A stretch of 64,000 bases of DNA from Rhizobium leguminosarum (GTDB lineage Bacteria > Pseudomonadota > Alphaproteobacteria > Rhizobiales > Rhizobiaceae), in the NCBI RefSeq assembly GCF_002953715.1, contig NZ_CP025013.1:1034159-1098158 (forward strand), read 5' to 3'. Position 1 is the first letter of the stretch. Every line of letters begins with the position of its first letter. Below the pieces are notes generated by a model. It saw only the letters and a list, made by a program, of their open reading frames with translations. It did no database searches and had not been told where the DNA came from. Of this stretch, positions 8,552-16,987 are shown piece after piece. A program made the position numbers and the translations under genes.

Positions 8552-9370
8552 ATGGTGAAGTCCGAGCCGATCGCCTGTTCGAGAATGTATAATCTCAGTC
8601 CGCGCGTTCGCGGCCTGTGGGACGCGCTGTTTGCGCTGGTCAGCTTGCAGTCCGGCATAGAACTCGAGATCATCGCTCATGCAGCACCAGCCCCCCTGTC
8701 GGAATTGTGGGCGAGGCCGGACATGGGCGCGGTCTTCATGTGCGGTTATCCGTTTTCGCGCATGCCCGTGGCTGCGCGACCGACGATGCTTGCCGCACCC
8801 GTCTCGAGCGAGGCATGGTCTTTGGACCAGCCGCTCTATGCCAGCCACATTCTTGTCGCCTCCACCGGGCCGGTGAACGCGGTGGCCGATCTCGCTGCGG
8901 CCCGCTGGGGCTGGACCGTGCGCGATTCCCAATCGGGCTACCACGCGGCGCGCTCCTTCCTTGCCGGCCAGTTTGCCGGGAAAATGAAGCAGAGCATGAC
9001 CGTCGGACCGTTGCTCAATCCTTCAGGCATCGTCGCCGCCCTCAAGGACGGCAGGATCGATGCGGGTGCGATCGACGCTTACGCTTTTCAATTGTTGTCG
9101 ATGCACGAACCCAACGCGGTCGATGGTCTTCGTATTCTTACGACGACCGATCCGCTTCCGTCGCCGCTATTGGTTGCAGCGCAGACATTGCCTGTGGACA
9201 TCACCACAGCATTACAGCAAAGCCTCGTGACGTTGCATGAAACGCCTGGGGGAACGTCGGTTTTGGAACGGCTCGGCCTCAGACGATTTTCGGCGGTCAC
9301 TCCGTCGGCCTACGATATTCTGCCGCAGAGAGCCGACGACGCCGATCGCAGATTGGGGATCCCATGGTAG
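8552..9370 (+). CDS. PhnD/SsuA-like periplasmic-binding-fold protein without signal peptide
   Basis: The 272-residue protein resembles PhnD-type binding proteins. It has an N-terminal lobe with MGAVFMCGYPFSRM, a central WGWTVRDSQSGYHAARSFL segment, and the KDGRIDAGAIDAYAFQLL stretch typical of the second lobe. No signal peptide or lipobox is visible, because the N-terminus (MVKSEPIACSRMYNLSPRV) is polar. It would remain in the cytoplasm unless the start is wrongly placed. It begins six bases after the preceding stop, without a strong ribosome site, which suggests translational coupling. The role is unknown. A cytosolic ligand sensor, an enzyme built on this fold, or a second binding protein are all possible. 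Confidence 0.7.
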   Translation: MVKSEPIACSRMYNLSPRVRGLWDALFALVSLQSGIELEIIAHAAPAPLSELWARPDMGAVFMCGYPFSRMPVAARPTMLAAPVSSEAWSLDQPLYASHILVASTGPVNAVADLAAARWGWTVRDSQSGYHAARSFLAGQFAGKMKQSMTVGPLLNPSGIVAALKDGRIDAGAIDAYAFQLLSMHEPNAVDGLRILTTTDPLPSPLLVAAQTLPVDITTALQQSLVTLHETPGGTSVLERLGLRRFSAVTPSAYDILPQRADDADRRLGIPW

Positions 9371-9406
9371 ACAGCCAACGAGCGCCCGGACACGGAGGTC
9401 TCGACG

Positions 9407-10039
9407 ATGAAATGGGTCCCTAAACATCTCGACCGGCTATTCGAAGCGCTGTTGGAGCACCTCTATCTCGTTTTTTCATCGGTCGGCATTGCCCTGGTGA
9501 TCTCGCTGATCGTCGGGATATGGGCGGCAAGGCGGCCGCGAAGTTTTGCGGCCATCATCATCTTCACCGGTATCCTGTTCGCCGTGCCCAGCCTGGCACT
9601 GTTTGCGCTTCTCATTCCCATCATGGGTATCGGGGCGGCACCCGCTATAACAGGTCTTGCCGCCTACTCGCTGATGATCCTGATCCGCAATATCGGCATG
9701 GGATTTCAGGCTATTCCGCGTGACATACTCGAAGCCGCCGACGGCATGGGCTACGGCACGGCGCGGCGGATCTGGGAAGTCGAGCTGCCGCTGGCGATGC
9801 CCTATATTGTCGGCGGCATCCGCATAGCCATGGTGACGGTCATCGGCATCGCGACCGTTGCCGCCTATATCAATGCCGGCGGTCTCGGCGTCATCATTTT
9901 CGAAGGTATCGACCAGCGGTTTCCTGAAAAGATCATCGCGGGCGGGCTGCTGACGTCATTTCTGGCGCTCTTTGCTGACTACTGTTTTGCTTCGTTCGAA
10001 AAGCTGCTGCGTCGGCGCAGTGGAGGTAAAGCGGCATGA
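9407..10039 (+). CDS. ABC transporter permease, OpuCB/ProW type (first of pair)
   Basis: This 210-residue inner-membrane protein has about five or six transmembrane helices and the binding-protein-dependent transport motif EAADGMGYGTARRIWEVELPLAMPYI in its cytoplasmic loop. The short length and the AAYINAGGLGVIIFEGI segment match OpuCB/OpuCD and YehW/YehY permeases. The ATG follows a GGAGG site near 9391. Its stop overlaps the start of the second permease, so the two probably form a heterodimer with the ATPase downstream. Confidence 0.9.
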   Translation: MKWVPKHLDRLFEALLEHLYLVFSSVGIALVISLIVGIWAARRPRSFAAIIIFTGILFAVPSLALFALLIPIMGIGAAPAITGLAAYSLMILIRNIGMGFQAIPRDILEAADGMGYGTARRIWEVELPLAMPYIVGGIRIAMVTVIGIATVAAYINAGGLGVIIFEGIDQRFPEKIIAGGLLTSFLALFADYCFASFEKLLRRRSGGKAA

Positions 10040-10671
10040 TCGTGATCGATGCATTCAGCTGGATCTTCAACAACTCCGGCACCTTCTTCAACGCCTTCAA
10101 TCGCCATCTTCTGATGTGCGTCCTGTCGCTCGGCATCGCCTTCGTCATTGCCGTGCCACTCGGATTTGCCGTCGCACGGGCACCCCGCGCCGCCTTTGCA
10201 GTGGTCAATATTGCCGGCGCCTTGCGCTCCATACCGAGCCTTGCGATCCTGTCGGCGACGATGCCTTTCCTCGGCATCGGATTGTTGCCGTCGGTGATCG
10301 CCCTCATCGTCCTTGCCGTGCCGCCGCTGCTGTTGAACACGATCATCGGCATCCGCGAGATCGACGCCTCGGTGATCGATGCGGCAGATGGAATGGGGAT
10401 GAGCGCCGGGCAGATGCTGTGGGAGATCGAACTTCCTCTGGCCGTTCCGTCCATCCTATCAGGCGTCAGGACGAGCGCCATCCAGGTCATCGGCGGGGCG
10501 GCACTCGCCTCCTTCATCGGCGGCGGCGGACTTGGCGATTTCATCAACGCCGGCATTGCGATCATGAACATGCCGCGCCTTCTCGTCGGAGCGGTCCCGA
10601 TAGCCCTGCTTGCAATCTTTGCGGAATTGGCGTTCGGCGCCCTGGAACGCGTCTTCACTCAACGGCGCTAA
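10036..10671 (+). CDS. ABC transporter permease, OpuCB/ProW type (second of pair)
   Basis: The 211-residue membrane protein is a paralogue of the preceding permease. It has its own loop motif DAADGMGMSAGQMLWEIELP and the IGGGGLGDFINAGIAIMN segment of the OpuC family. The start ATG overlaps the previous stop by four bases. Two different small permeases with one ATPase and one exported binding protein is the standard OpuC/Osm/Yeh arrangement for compatible-solute or betaine import. Confidence 0.9.
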   Translation: MIVIDAFSWIFNNSGTFFNAFNRHLLMCVLSLGIAFVIAVPLGFAVARAPRAAFAVVNIAGALRSIPSLAILSATMPFLGIGLLPSVIALIVLAVPPLLLNTIIGIREIDASVIDAADGMGMSAGQMLWEIELPLAVPSILSGVRTSAIQVIGGAALASFIGGGGLGDFINAGIAIMNMPRLLVGAVPIALLAIFAELAFGALERVFTQRR

Positions 10672-10693
10672 GCGGCCGAAAGCGGATAACAAG

Positions 10694-11635
10694 ATGATTC
10701 ATCTCGATCATGTTACGAAGAATTACGACGGAAGCGGCCAGCATGCGGTCGACAATCTCGATCTCCTGATCGAGACCGGCACGACAGTTGCCCTGATCGG
10801 TCCTTCGGGTTGCGGCAAGACCACGACCATGCGCATGATCAATCAGTTGGAGACCCCCACGACGGGACGCGTGCTGGTCGATGGCAGGGATATTGCCCAG
10901 GTCGATCAGAAGGAGCTGCGCCGCAGCATCGGCTATGTCATCCAGCAGGTTGGTCTGTTTCCGCATATGTCCATCGCACGCAACGTCGCAACCGTGCCGC
11001 GGCTTCTCGGCTGGGAAAAGGCGCGCAGCGATCGCCGCGTCGACGAGCTTCTCGATCTCGTCGGCCTTGATCCGGCCATCATGCGGCAGCGTCTTCCGCA
11101 CGAATTGTCGGGCGGGCAGCGTCAGCGCGTCGGTTTCGCCCGCGCTCTCGCCGCCGATCCGGCGATCATGCTGATGGACGAACCGTTCGGCGCGATTGAT
11201 CCGATCACCCGCGTCCGACTTCAGGACGAATTCCGCGATATTCTCAGGAAGGTGAAGAAAACAGTCGTCATCGTCACGCATGACCTCGATGAGGCCATCA
11301 AGATGGGTGATCGCATCGCGATCATGCGGGATGGCCGCCTCCTTCAATATGATAGCCCGCAGGAGATCCTTGCGCGTCCCGTCAATGAATTCGTCGAGAG
11401 TTTCCTCGGCCCCGACCGAGCCATAAAAAGGCTGAGCTTGATTGCCGTATCGACGATCATGACCGCGCCGGAACCGTTCAAAGGTGAAGCCGAGATCGCC
11501 GCTGACGCCACGGTTCACGATGCCTTGGCGCTCATCCTCTCCGGTGAGATGCCAGGCCTGCACGTCAGAGCCGCCGATGGCACGCTTGCGGGATATTTGT
11601 CTCGTGACACCTTATTGCGCGCCAATCGGCTATAG
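10694..11635 (+). CDS. ABC transporter ATP-binding protein, OpuCA/ProV type
   Basis: The 313-residue ATPase contains Walker A (GPSGCGKTTTMRM), Q-loop (IQQVGLFPHM), signature (LSGGQRQRVGFARAL), Walker B (IMLMDEPFGAIDP) and H-loop (VTHDLDEA). The final 60 or so residues form a shortened CBS-like tail rather than the full CBS pair of OpuA, which resembles OpuCA members. The gene starts at an ATG 22 bases after the permease stop. A longer frame from 10610 would run into the permease and is rejected. It is the last gene of the eleven-gene cluster. A dispersed repeat begins at its stop codon. Confidence 0.92.
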   Translation: MIHLDHVTKNYDGSGQHAVDNLDLLIETGTTVALIGPSGCGKTTTMRMINQLETPTTGRVLVDGRDIAQVDQKELRRSIGYVIQQVGLFPHMSIARNVATVPRLLGWEKARSDRRVDELLDLVGLDPAIMRQRLPHELSGGQRQRVGFARALAADPAIMLMDEPFGAIDPITRVRLQDEFRDILRKVKKTVVIVTHDLDEAIKMGDRIAIMRDGRLLQYDSPQEILARPVNEFVESFLGPDRAIKRLSLIAVSTIMTAPEPFKGEAEIAADATVHDALALILSGEMPGLHVRAADGTLAGYLSRDTLLRANRL

Positions 11636-11683
11636 AGCAATTCCGGTAAAAGTGCGCAGCGGTTTTGCTCGACGCGGAACAAG
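11634..11683. repeat. Dispersed rhizobial intergenic repeat, copy 1 (partial)
   Basis: The sequence after the ATPase stop begins AGAGCAATTCCGG and continues with AAAAGTGCGCAGCGGTTTT. The same core recurs at 37379-37409 and, in a variant form, at 49669-49700. This copy has the left arm but a poor right arm, so it looks degenerate. Confidence 0.6.
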
Positions 11684-11893
11684 ACCACCGGCCCTTGCCG
11701 AAGAGATCAACATGCCAATGCTACTCACGCGTGCTGAAAGGGATTGCCGATCGGCTGTCTCAGGCTGTAGATGGGTTTCGCACAACGGGATTGGGCAAGC
11801 GGCCGGAATGACATCAACTCCGCTCGTTCACTATCGGCCGCTGTCTTAAGCTTTACCAGCGCACTTCGCTGTTACATTGGGGGTCCGACGCCT

Positions 11894-12991
11894 TTGTCTT
11901 CGCTTGTTCTTCCTAGTCGCCCGCTTTCGTTGGCGCGCAACGTCATCTCCACGCCGAATGCTTACTTCTGGGCAACGCCGATCATCCTGGCACTGGCTGT
12001 CTTTCTATTCGTCTCGGAAGCGCCAGGCGTGATCCGCGATTTCCAGATCAGCCAGAACCCTTTGACGCTCGAAAATGGCGACGTGCAAAACGGTAGATGC
12101 ACGACACGCAAGGCAGTCTTTACCGATTGCGAGGCACGCCTTGTCTACAGCTACGGTGGACGAGACTACGACACCGAGGTCGAGGTCATGTTCGTCGATT
12201 TCCATACTGGCGACTACGAAACCGGTCTTGTGATATCTGCCGATCATCCGGAACTTGCGACGATAAGCCTGGGTCTGGACATGCTCTGGAACCGGATCAT
12301 CACGCTCACGGTGTTCGCGCTACTGTTTGGCGGCATGGGCTTGGGGATGATTTTTCTCGCTATCCGCATCTGGTGGGTCAAGGGCCAATTGCTTCGGCCT
12401 GCCATGCTGACCCCCGTTCCGGTCGAGGTCACCGCATTCGACCGCAGACGCGGCGTCCTTTCCATTACCTACAATGACAAGATTGCCAATGACAAAACGG
12501 GGCGATCGGCTTACACGCGCATGAAGAATGGAGAGGAGCCTCTGATCGTCGGGGAAGCCAATGGCAAAGCGATCGGACTGGCTGTCAGGCACGGCAATAC
12601 TGCCCTGCCAGTGCTTCTGGACGATCGTCTGCAGCGCGTGACGCTTACGGATGATGAGCGCAACGCGGCTCTTGCACCTTTCGCGTATCAGCAAGAAAGC
12701 GATCGGGGTGTGCCGGTTTTGATTGAAGACCCCAAGCAGGCGGGGGTATCGATCTGGAGGCGGTTGCAGGTTTTTTTCGGTATGTTGCTTCTGATCATCG
12801 TCGGTGTGCTCGGCTTCTGGCTTTGGTACGTCACGACCTCCACGACACCATTCCAATCGCCTGGCATGGACATCAACAATCTCATGCCGGCGCCGTTAAA
12901 CGAGTGGGGATGCGAGCAGCTCAAGAAGCGGTTTGGTCAGGATCGCGCGCCGCTTGGTTGCGTCGCCGACGATTACACGAGCTGGAAATAG
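11894..12991 (+). CDS. Membrane protein of unknown function (possible DUF3592-like)
   Basis: The frame is open from 11771. Convincing protein character begins near SSLVLPSRPLSLARNVIS, so a TTG at 11894 preceded by GGGGG is the suggested start, giving 365 residues. The start is uncertain. Three hydrophobic segments are visible: FWATPIILALAVFLFVS near the N-terminus, IITLTVFALLFGGMGLGMIF mid-protein, and VFFGMLLLIIVGVLGFWLWYV near residue 310. The extracytoplasmic part between the first two has two cysteines (RCTTRKAVFTDCEARL), and the C-terminal tail has two more. The pattern resembles DUF3592 proteins, but the match is not certain. It has no operon partner and no function is proposed. Confidence 0.6.
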   Translation: MSSLVLPSRPLSLARNVISTPNAYFWATPIILALAVFLFVSEAPGVIRDFQISQNPLTLENGDVQNGRCTTRKAVFTDCEARLVYSYGGRDYDTEVEVMFVDFHTGDYETGLVISADHPELATISLGLDMLWNRIITLTVFALLFGGMGLGMIFLAIRIWWVKGQLLRPAMLTPVPVEVTAFDRRRGVLSITYNDKIANDKTGRSAYTRMKNGEEPLIVGEANGKAIGLAVRHGNTALPVLLDDRLQRVTLTDDERNAALAPFAYQQESDRGVPVLIEDPKQAGVSIWRRLQVFFGMLLLIIVGVLGFWLWYVTTSTTPFQSPGMDINNLMPAPLNEWGCEQLKKRFGQDRAPLGCVADDYTSWK

Positions 12992-13281
12992 CAAGACGGT
13001 CCGCGCAGTTTGATCGAGCCTTCATGATTGTCGGTAGACCTGAGCGGCCTGTCTTGCGGTGAAAATGCTTTCGGCGTTTCTGCGTCCAATTCAGTCCTGA
13101 ACGCGTATGAGGCCGTTAAAGCGACCGCTCGCTTAACGGCCGGTCGCTCTGGCGTCGTCTCCACGAAGCGCTTCACGGCTCTAAATTCATTCAGTCCTGG
13201 TCTGCGACGACGCAGGCAGCCGAAACCCCACCGGTCGCCGAAAACGCAAGCGTCTCGGACCAATTTTGCAGTTAAAGTACT
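12992..13281. other. Intergenic gap without supported gene
   Basis: This gap separates the convergent ends of the membrane-protein gene and the fucU-like gene. An 85-codon frame at 13028-13285 has no ribosome site and an arginine-rich tail typical of spurious high-GC frames. No clear terminator hairpin was seen. Confidence 0.5.
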
Positions 13282-13722
13282 TTAGATAACACCTTTGCTG
13301 AAAATGAAGCACCCATACGGCCCTGGGTCGGAGGTTCTGACGATCGCGAAGGATTTTTTCGCTGCTTCGTAAAACGCGAAACGCTCCAACGCCTCCATCC
13401 GAACGGGTCGATCTTCAGCGCGATCGATGACTTTTTGTATCGTCGCGAAAATCGGCATTTGCCCGCTGGCGTCGCCAACGACTTGCATCCTTTTCACCGG
13501 TGCATCGATGAATGTGTCCAGTGGGAAAAGCGTCAGAACAGCTTCGGCGACACGCTCCAAGCCGCAGCCGGAAACGTCGATGAGGTGGCCGTAGGTCGTA
13601 TGCCGGGCGATGGTCTGGGCAGGGTGGTTGACGTCGCACAAGACCAGTTGGTCCCCGTGCCCCATCAGCATCAAAGCATGCATCAGCTCGGCGTTTAAGA
13701 CTGGATCGATTCCCCTCAGCAT
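13282..13722 (-). CDS. RbsD/FucU-family sugar mutarotase (paralogue 1)
   Basis: The 146-residue protein has the family N-terminus MLRGIDPVLNAELMHALMLMGHGDQLVLCDVN, with the likely catalytic His in MGHGD. The C-terminal ERFAFYEAAKKSFAIVRTSDPGPYGCFIFSKGVI is also typical. FucU and RbsD interconvert anomers of fucose, ribose or related sugars. A paralogue with the same landmarks lies on the plus strand at 19054-19509, at the end of the adjacent transporter operon. This copy is transcribed divergently from that operon across a 354-base gap, and GGGAGG precedes its ATG. Confidence 0.88.
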   Translation of the reverse strand: MLRGIDPVLNAELMHALMLMGHGDQLVLCDVNHPAQTIARHTTYGHLIDVSGCGLERVAEAVLTLFPLDTFIDAPVKRMQVVGDASGQMPIFATIQKVIDRAEDRPVRMEALERFAFYEAAKKSFAIVRTSDPGPYGCFIFSKGVI

Positions 13723-13745
13723 GTTGTGCCTCCCTGTCCAAAGGT

Positions 13746-13761
13746 CTAATCTTTACAGATT
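13746..13761. promoter_or_regulatory. Inverted repeat upstream of the fucU-like gene
   Basis: TAATCT-TTAC-AGATTA is a perfect six-base inverted repeat with a four-base centre, located 24 bases upstream of the minus-strand fucU-like start. Its position just before the gene fits an operator or part of a promoter. The regulator is unknown; the RpiR protein encoded at 25402 is one candidate. Confidence 0.4.
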
Positions 13762-13916
13762 ATACCAATTCCGTAATGTTTGGAAAAGGGTGCAGCCTCA
13801 ATGCTTCGTTTATATCTTTGGACAAAAAGTATTCCACATATTTGATGATGCTTATGGTTAGTCAAGTCGTCGCGAGAACGAAGACGAGAAATATCTGAGA
13901 ATTATGCAATGGATTA

Positions 13917-13945
13917 CTTTACAATGTAAATTCAATGTGTGAAGT
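13917..13945 (+). promoter_or_regulatory. Shared 29-base element, copy A (upstream of CUT1 sugar operon)
   Basis: The element starts CTTTACAATGTAAA, which contains the perfect palindrome TTTACA-A-TGTAAA at 13918-13930, and ends TGTGAAGT. Aligned without gaps to 20621-20649 it matches at 22 of 29 positions by eye, including the first and last eight bases. It lies in the 354-base divergent gap, 131 bases before the transporter operon start. A common activator or repressor site, or a common promoter, is likely. Confidence 0.5.
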
Positions 13946-14076
13946 TATCGATGCGGATGACGTCCTCCCAGGATAGTGGTGGCGGGTGCAGCTGAGGGCT
14001 CTACCTGCCGCCGCTTTGCAGGAAGGTCGATCAAACGTCGCGAGGAGTGCGCGACGCCGTTGGAGGAGGATCATAT

Positions 14077-15138
14077 TTGGCATCGATGAATATCGTCAAT
14101 GTCGGCAAGGCCTATGGAAACCTGACGGTGATCCATGGCGTTTCCGTCGAAATCCCCGACGGCGAGTTCGTCGTTCTGGTGGGGCCGTCTGGTTGCGGAA
14201 AATCGACGCTGCTGCGCATGGTCGCCGGCCTCGAGCCGATAACCTTCGGTGACATCCGGATCGACGGCAAGGTGGTCAACGACCTGCCGCCGAAGGACCG
14301 CGATATCGCCATGGTATTTCAGAGCTATGCGCTCTATCCGCACAAGACGGTGGCAGAGAATATGGGCTTCGCGCTGAAGATGCGTGGTGAGACCAAGGCC
14401 GTTATCGAGGGGCAGGTGCGCAAGGCGGCCGAGATCCTCGATCTGGTGCCGTATCTTGCCCGCTATCCCCGCCAGCTTTCAGGAGGCCAGCGTCAGCGCG
14501 TGGCGATGGGAAGGGCGATCGTGCGCGATCCCAAGGTATTCCTGTTTGACGAGCCGCTCTCTAACCTTGATGCCAAGCTGCGCGTGCAGATGCGAGCCGA
14601 GATCAAGGAGTTGCAGCGCCGGCTGGCAACGACGATGATCTACGTGACGCATGATCAGGTGGAGGCCATGACGATGGCCGACCGGATCGTGGTGCTGCGC
14701 GACGGACGCGTGGAGCAAATCGGTTCGCCGCTGACGCTCTACGATACGCCCGCCAACACCTTCGTCGCCGGTTTCATCGGTTCGCCGTCGATGAACCTGA
14801 TCAAGGGCCATATCCGCGCTGCCGCAGAGCCGTTCTTCGAGACCGATGAGGGCATTCGGCTGCCGCTCCACCGCGCGCCTGCAGGCTCGGACGGACGGCC
14901 AGCCTTTTACGGCATCCGGCCCGAGCACTTCACACTTGGCGGCTCGGTCAGCGCGCATGTGACGGTCGTTGAATCGACCGGATCGGAAACGCAGGTCTTT
15001 GCAAAGCTCGGCCAGCAGAAGATCATCGGCGTCTTTCGCGACCGCGTCGAGGAGCCATCGGACCATGTGATCGCGATGACGCCGAACGCAGCCCTCGTCC
15101 ATCTGTTTGACGGAGAGAGCGGACTGAGGCTTATCTGA
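14077..15138 (+). CDS. CUT1-family sugar ABC transporter ATP-binding protein (UgpC/MalK type)
   Basis: The 353-residue protein has a full ABC domain: Walker A GPSGCGKSTLLRM, signature LSGGQRQRVAMGRAI, Walker B VFLFDEPLSNLDA, and H-loop VTHDQVEAMT. A C-terminal TOBE-type regulatory domain contains GSPSMNLIKG and FYGIRPEHF. The strong GGAGGAGG at 14062-14069 points to a TTG start at 14077. An ATG at 14086 is the alternative. It heads an operon of ATPase, binding protein, two permeases, mutarotase and kinase. The order suggests import of a monosaccharide or oligosaccharide that is then phosphorylated. Confidence 0.92.
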   Translation: MASMNIVNVGKAYGNLTVIHGVSVEIPDGEFVVLVGPSGCGKSTLLRMVAGLEPITFGDIRIDGKVVNDLPPKDRDIAMVFQSYALYPHKTVAENMGFALKMRGETKAVIEGQVRKAAEILDLVPYLARYPRQLSGGQRQRVAMGRAIVRDPKVFLFDEPLSNLDAKLRVQMRAEIKELQRRLATTMIYVTHDQVEAMTMADRIVVLRDGRVEQIGSPLTLYDTPANTFVAGFIGSPSMNLIKGHIRAAAEPFFETDEGIRLPLHRAPAGSDGRPAFYGIRPEHFTLGGSVSAHVTVVESTGSETQVFAKLGQQKIIGVFRDRVEEPSDHVIAMTPNAALVHLFDGESGLRLI

Positions 15139-15214
15139 GAGTTCTTGCTGCCGCTTCGAGGAGGAAGCGCCGGCAGCCACAATCGTGGCGGTTTATCAAC
15201 GGGAGGAGACCCAT

Positions 15215-16876
15215 ATGAAAGTCAGTGATTTCGAGAGAATGATGGCGATCGGCCTGAGCCGGCGCGCCATCCTGAAGACCAGTGCAAGCCTCGGTGCGGT
15301 CGCAGCAGGAAGCGCCATGCTCGGCCCATTCGGAACGGCCTTTGCGCAGGATGCATCCTTGCGCAGCCAGATCTTGCAGGTGCCGGGTGTCGGCAAAGGC
15401 TCGCCAACGGATGCCGACTGGCAGAAGGTTGGCGAGATGTGCCTGGAGGCGACGAAGAAGAGCGTCAAGCAGGGCGAGTTCGCCGGTGTCGAGCTGTCTT
15501 TCATGGGCCTGAACAACCAGAACCTACATAACGTTCTGTTCCGTGGCTTCCTCAAGCCTTGGGAGGATTATACCGGCGCCAAGATCACCTGGATCGACCT
15601 CGCGCAGGCCGACTACAATCCACGCCTGCAGCAGGCGATCGCAACGGGTACGGTCGATTTCGACCTGCTCGAAATGGGCGCGCCGTTCGAGGGTGATGTC
15701 TGCGGCAAGGGGCTGGCGTCGGAGATGCCGGACTGGGTCAAGACCCAGATCGACATGGACGACTATGTCGACTACCTCAAGGCGCCGGTTGGCACCTGGG
15801 ACGGCAAGACCTACCGCGTCTCGGTCGATGGCGATTGCCACAACTTCAACTACCGTACCGACTACTTCACCGATGCCGACCTGGCGAAGGCCTGGAAGGA
15901 CGAAGGCCACGAGGGCGAGTGGGGCGTTCCGAAGACCTGGCAGAAGGTTCAGGAGGTCACCAAATTCCTCAAGGGCAAGACCATCGGCGGCATGGAAGCG
16001 GTCGGCTATCTCGACGCGCCGAAGGCTTGGGGCGGTTTCGGCTTCTACTTCCTCGGCAGCCGCGCCACCGCCTATGCCAAGCACCCCGATGACAAGGCCT
16101 GGTTGTTCGACACCGACACGATGAAGCCGCGCATCAACAACCCGGCATGGGTCCGGGCGATTCAGGACGTCATCGACGCCCTGCCATCGGAAGCGGGCGA
16201 TCAGCTCAATGCCGATCCGGGCACGACAGCCTTCCAGCAGTTTCTGGCCGGCACCGGTTCCATGGTCTCCTGGTGGGGGGACGTGGGTGCAAGCGCGCGC
16301 ACCAGCGACAGCTCGGTCGTCGGCGACACCATCGGCTTCGACATTCTTCCGGGATCGGACGATGTCTATAATTCGAAGACCGGCCAGTGGGAAAAGCTTG
16401 CCAGCGGCCCGAACCACGCGCCGAACATGGCCTATCTGGGCTGGGGCGTCTATGTGATGGCCCGGGTCGATAGCGATGAGAAAAAGAAGAAAGCGGCCTG
16501 GAGTGCTGCAGCCCACCTCGGCGGCAAGGATCTGGCACTCTGGACGGCGGCCTATCCGTCTGGCTTCCAGTGCTACCGCAAGAGCCAGTTCGACATCAAG
16601 GAATGGGTGTCGGCAGGTTATGACGAGGCCTTTATCTCAGGCTATCTCGCTTCGCAGTCGAATTCCTACAACCATCCGAACGCCGCTATCGAGCCGCGTA
16701 TTCCGGGCATCTTCCAGTATTACAGCGTCGCGGAAGACGAACTGGCCAAGGTTTTCGCCGGACAGGTAACCGCACAAGCCGGCGCCGATGCGATCGCTGC
16801 CGCCTGGGAGAAGATCACCGACCAGCTCGGCCGCGACAAGCAGCTCGCGCTCTACAAGGCCTCGCTCGGGGCCTGA
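15215..16876 (+). CDS. Sugar ABC transporter substrate-binding protein, family 1, probable Tat export
   Basis: The 553-residue protein starts at 15215 after GGGAGGAGA. The N-terminal region has LSRRAILKTSASLGAVAAGSA, a twin-arginine signal pattern with cleavage probably after AFAQ. The mature part has family-1 features (ATGTVDFDLLEMG, YRVSVDGDCHNFNYRTDYF, FLAGTGSMVSWWGDVGA). It is longer than typical maltose-type binding proteins of about 420 residues, which fits the UgpB-like long subgroup found in rhizobia. It belongs with the ATPase upstream and the two permeases downstream. The ligand cannot be read from sequence. Confidence 0.9.
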   Translation: MKVSDFERMMAIGLSRRAILKTSASLGAVAAGSAMLGPFGTAFAQDASLRSQILQVPGVGKGSPTDADWQKVGEMCLEATKKSVKQGEFAGVELSFMGLNNQNLHNVLFRGFLKPWEDYTGAKITWIDLAQADYNPRLQQAIATGTVDFDLLEMGAPFEGDVCGKGLASEMPDWVKTQIDMDDYVDYLKAPVGTWDGKTYRVSVDGDCHNFNYRTDYFTDADLAKAWKDEGHEGEWGVPKTWQKVQEVTKFLKGKTIGGMEAVGYLDAPKAWGGFGFYFLGSRATAYAKHPDDKAWLFDTDTMKPRINNPAWVRAIQDVIDALPSEAGDQLNADPGTTAFQQFLAGTGSMVSWWGDVGASARTSDSSVVGDTIGFDILPGSDDVYNSKTGQWEKLASGPNHAPNMAYLGWGVYVMARVDSDEKKKKAAWSAAAHLGGKDLALWTAAYPSGFQCYRKSQFDIKEWVSAGYDEAFISGYLASQSNSYNHPNAAIEPRIPGIFQYYSVAEDELAKVFAGQVTAQAGADAIAAAWEKITDQLGRDKQLALYKASLGA

Positions 16877-16987
16877 TATCCGACGGACATCTTCGGATGT
16901 CTCGTCAATCATCTCAGGCGGCACAAAGTCGTGCCGCCTGAACCGTTGCCCGGTTCCGCACGCCTTTCTGCCTCAAGGGTCTTGCCT

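Noticed and set aside
13028..13285. 85-codon plus-strand frame
   Set aside because: No ribosome site is visible, the tail is arginine-rich, and it overlaps the end of the fucU-like gene on the other strand.
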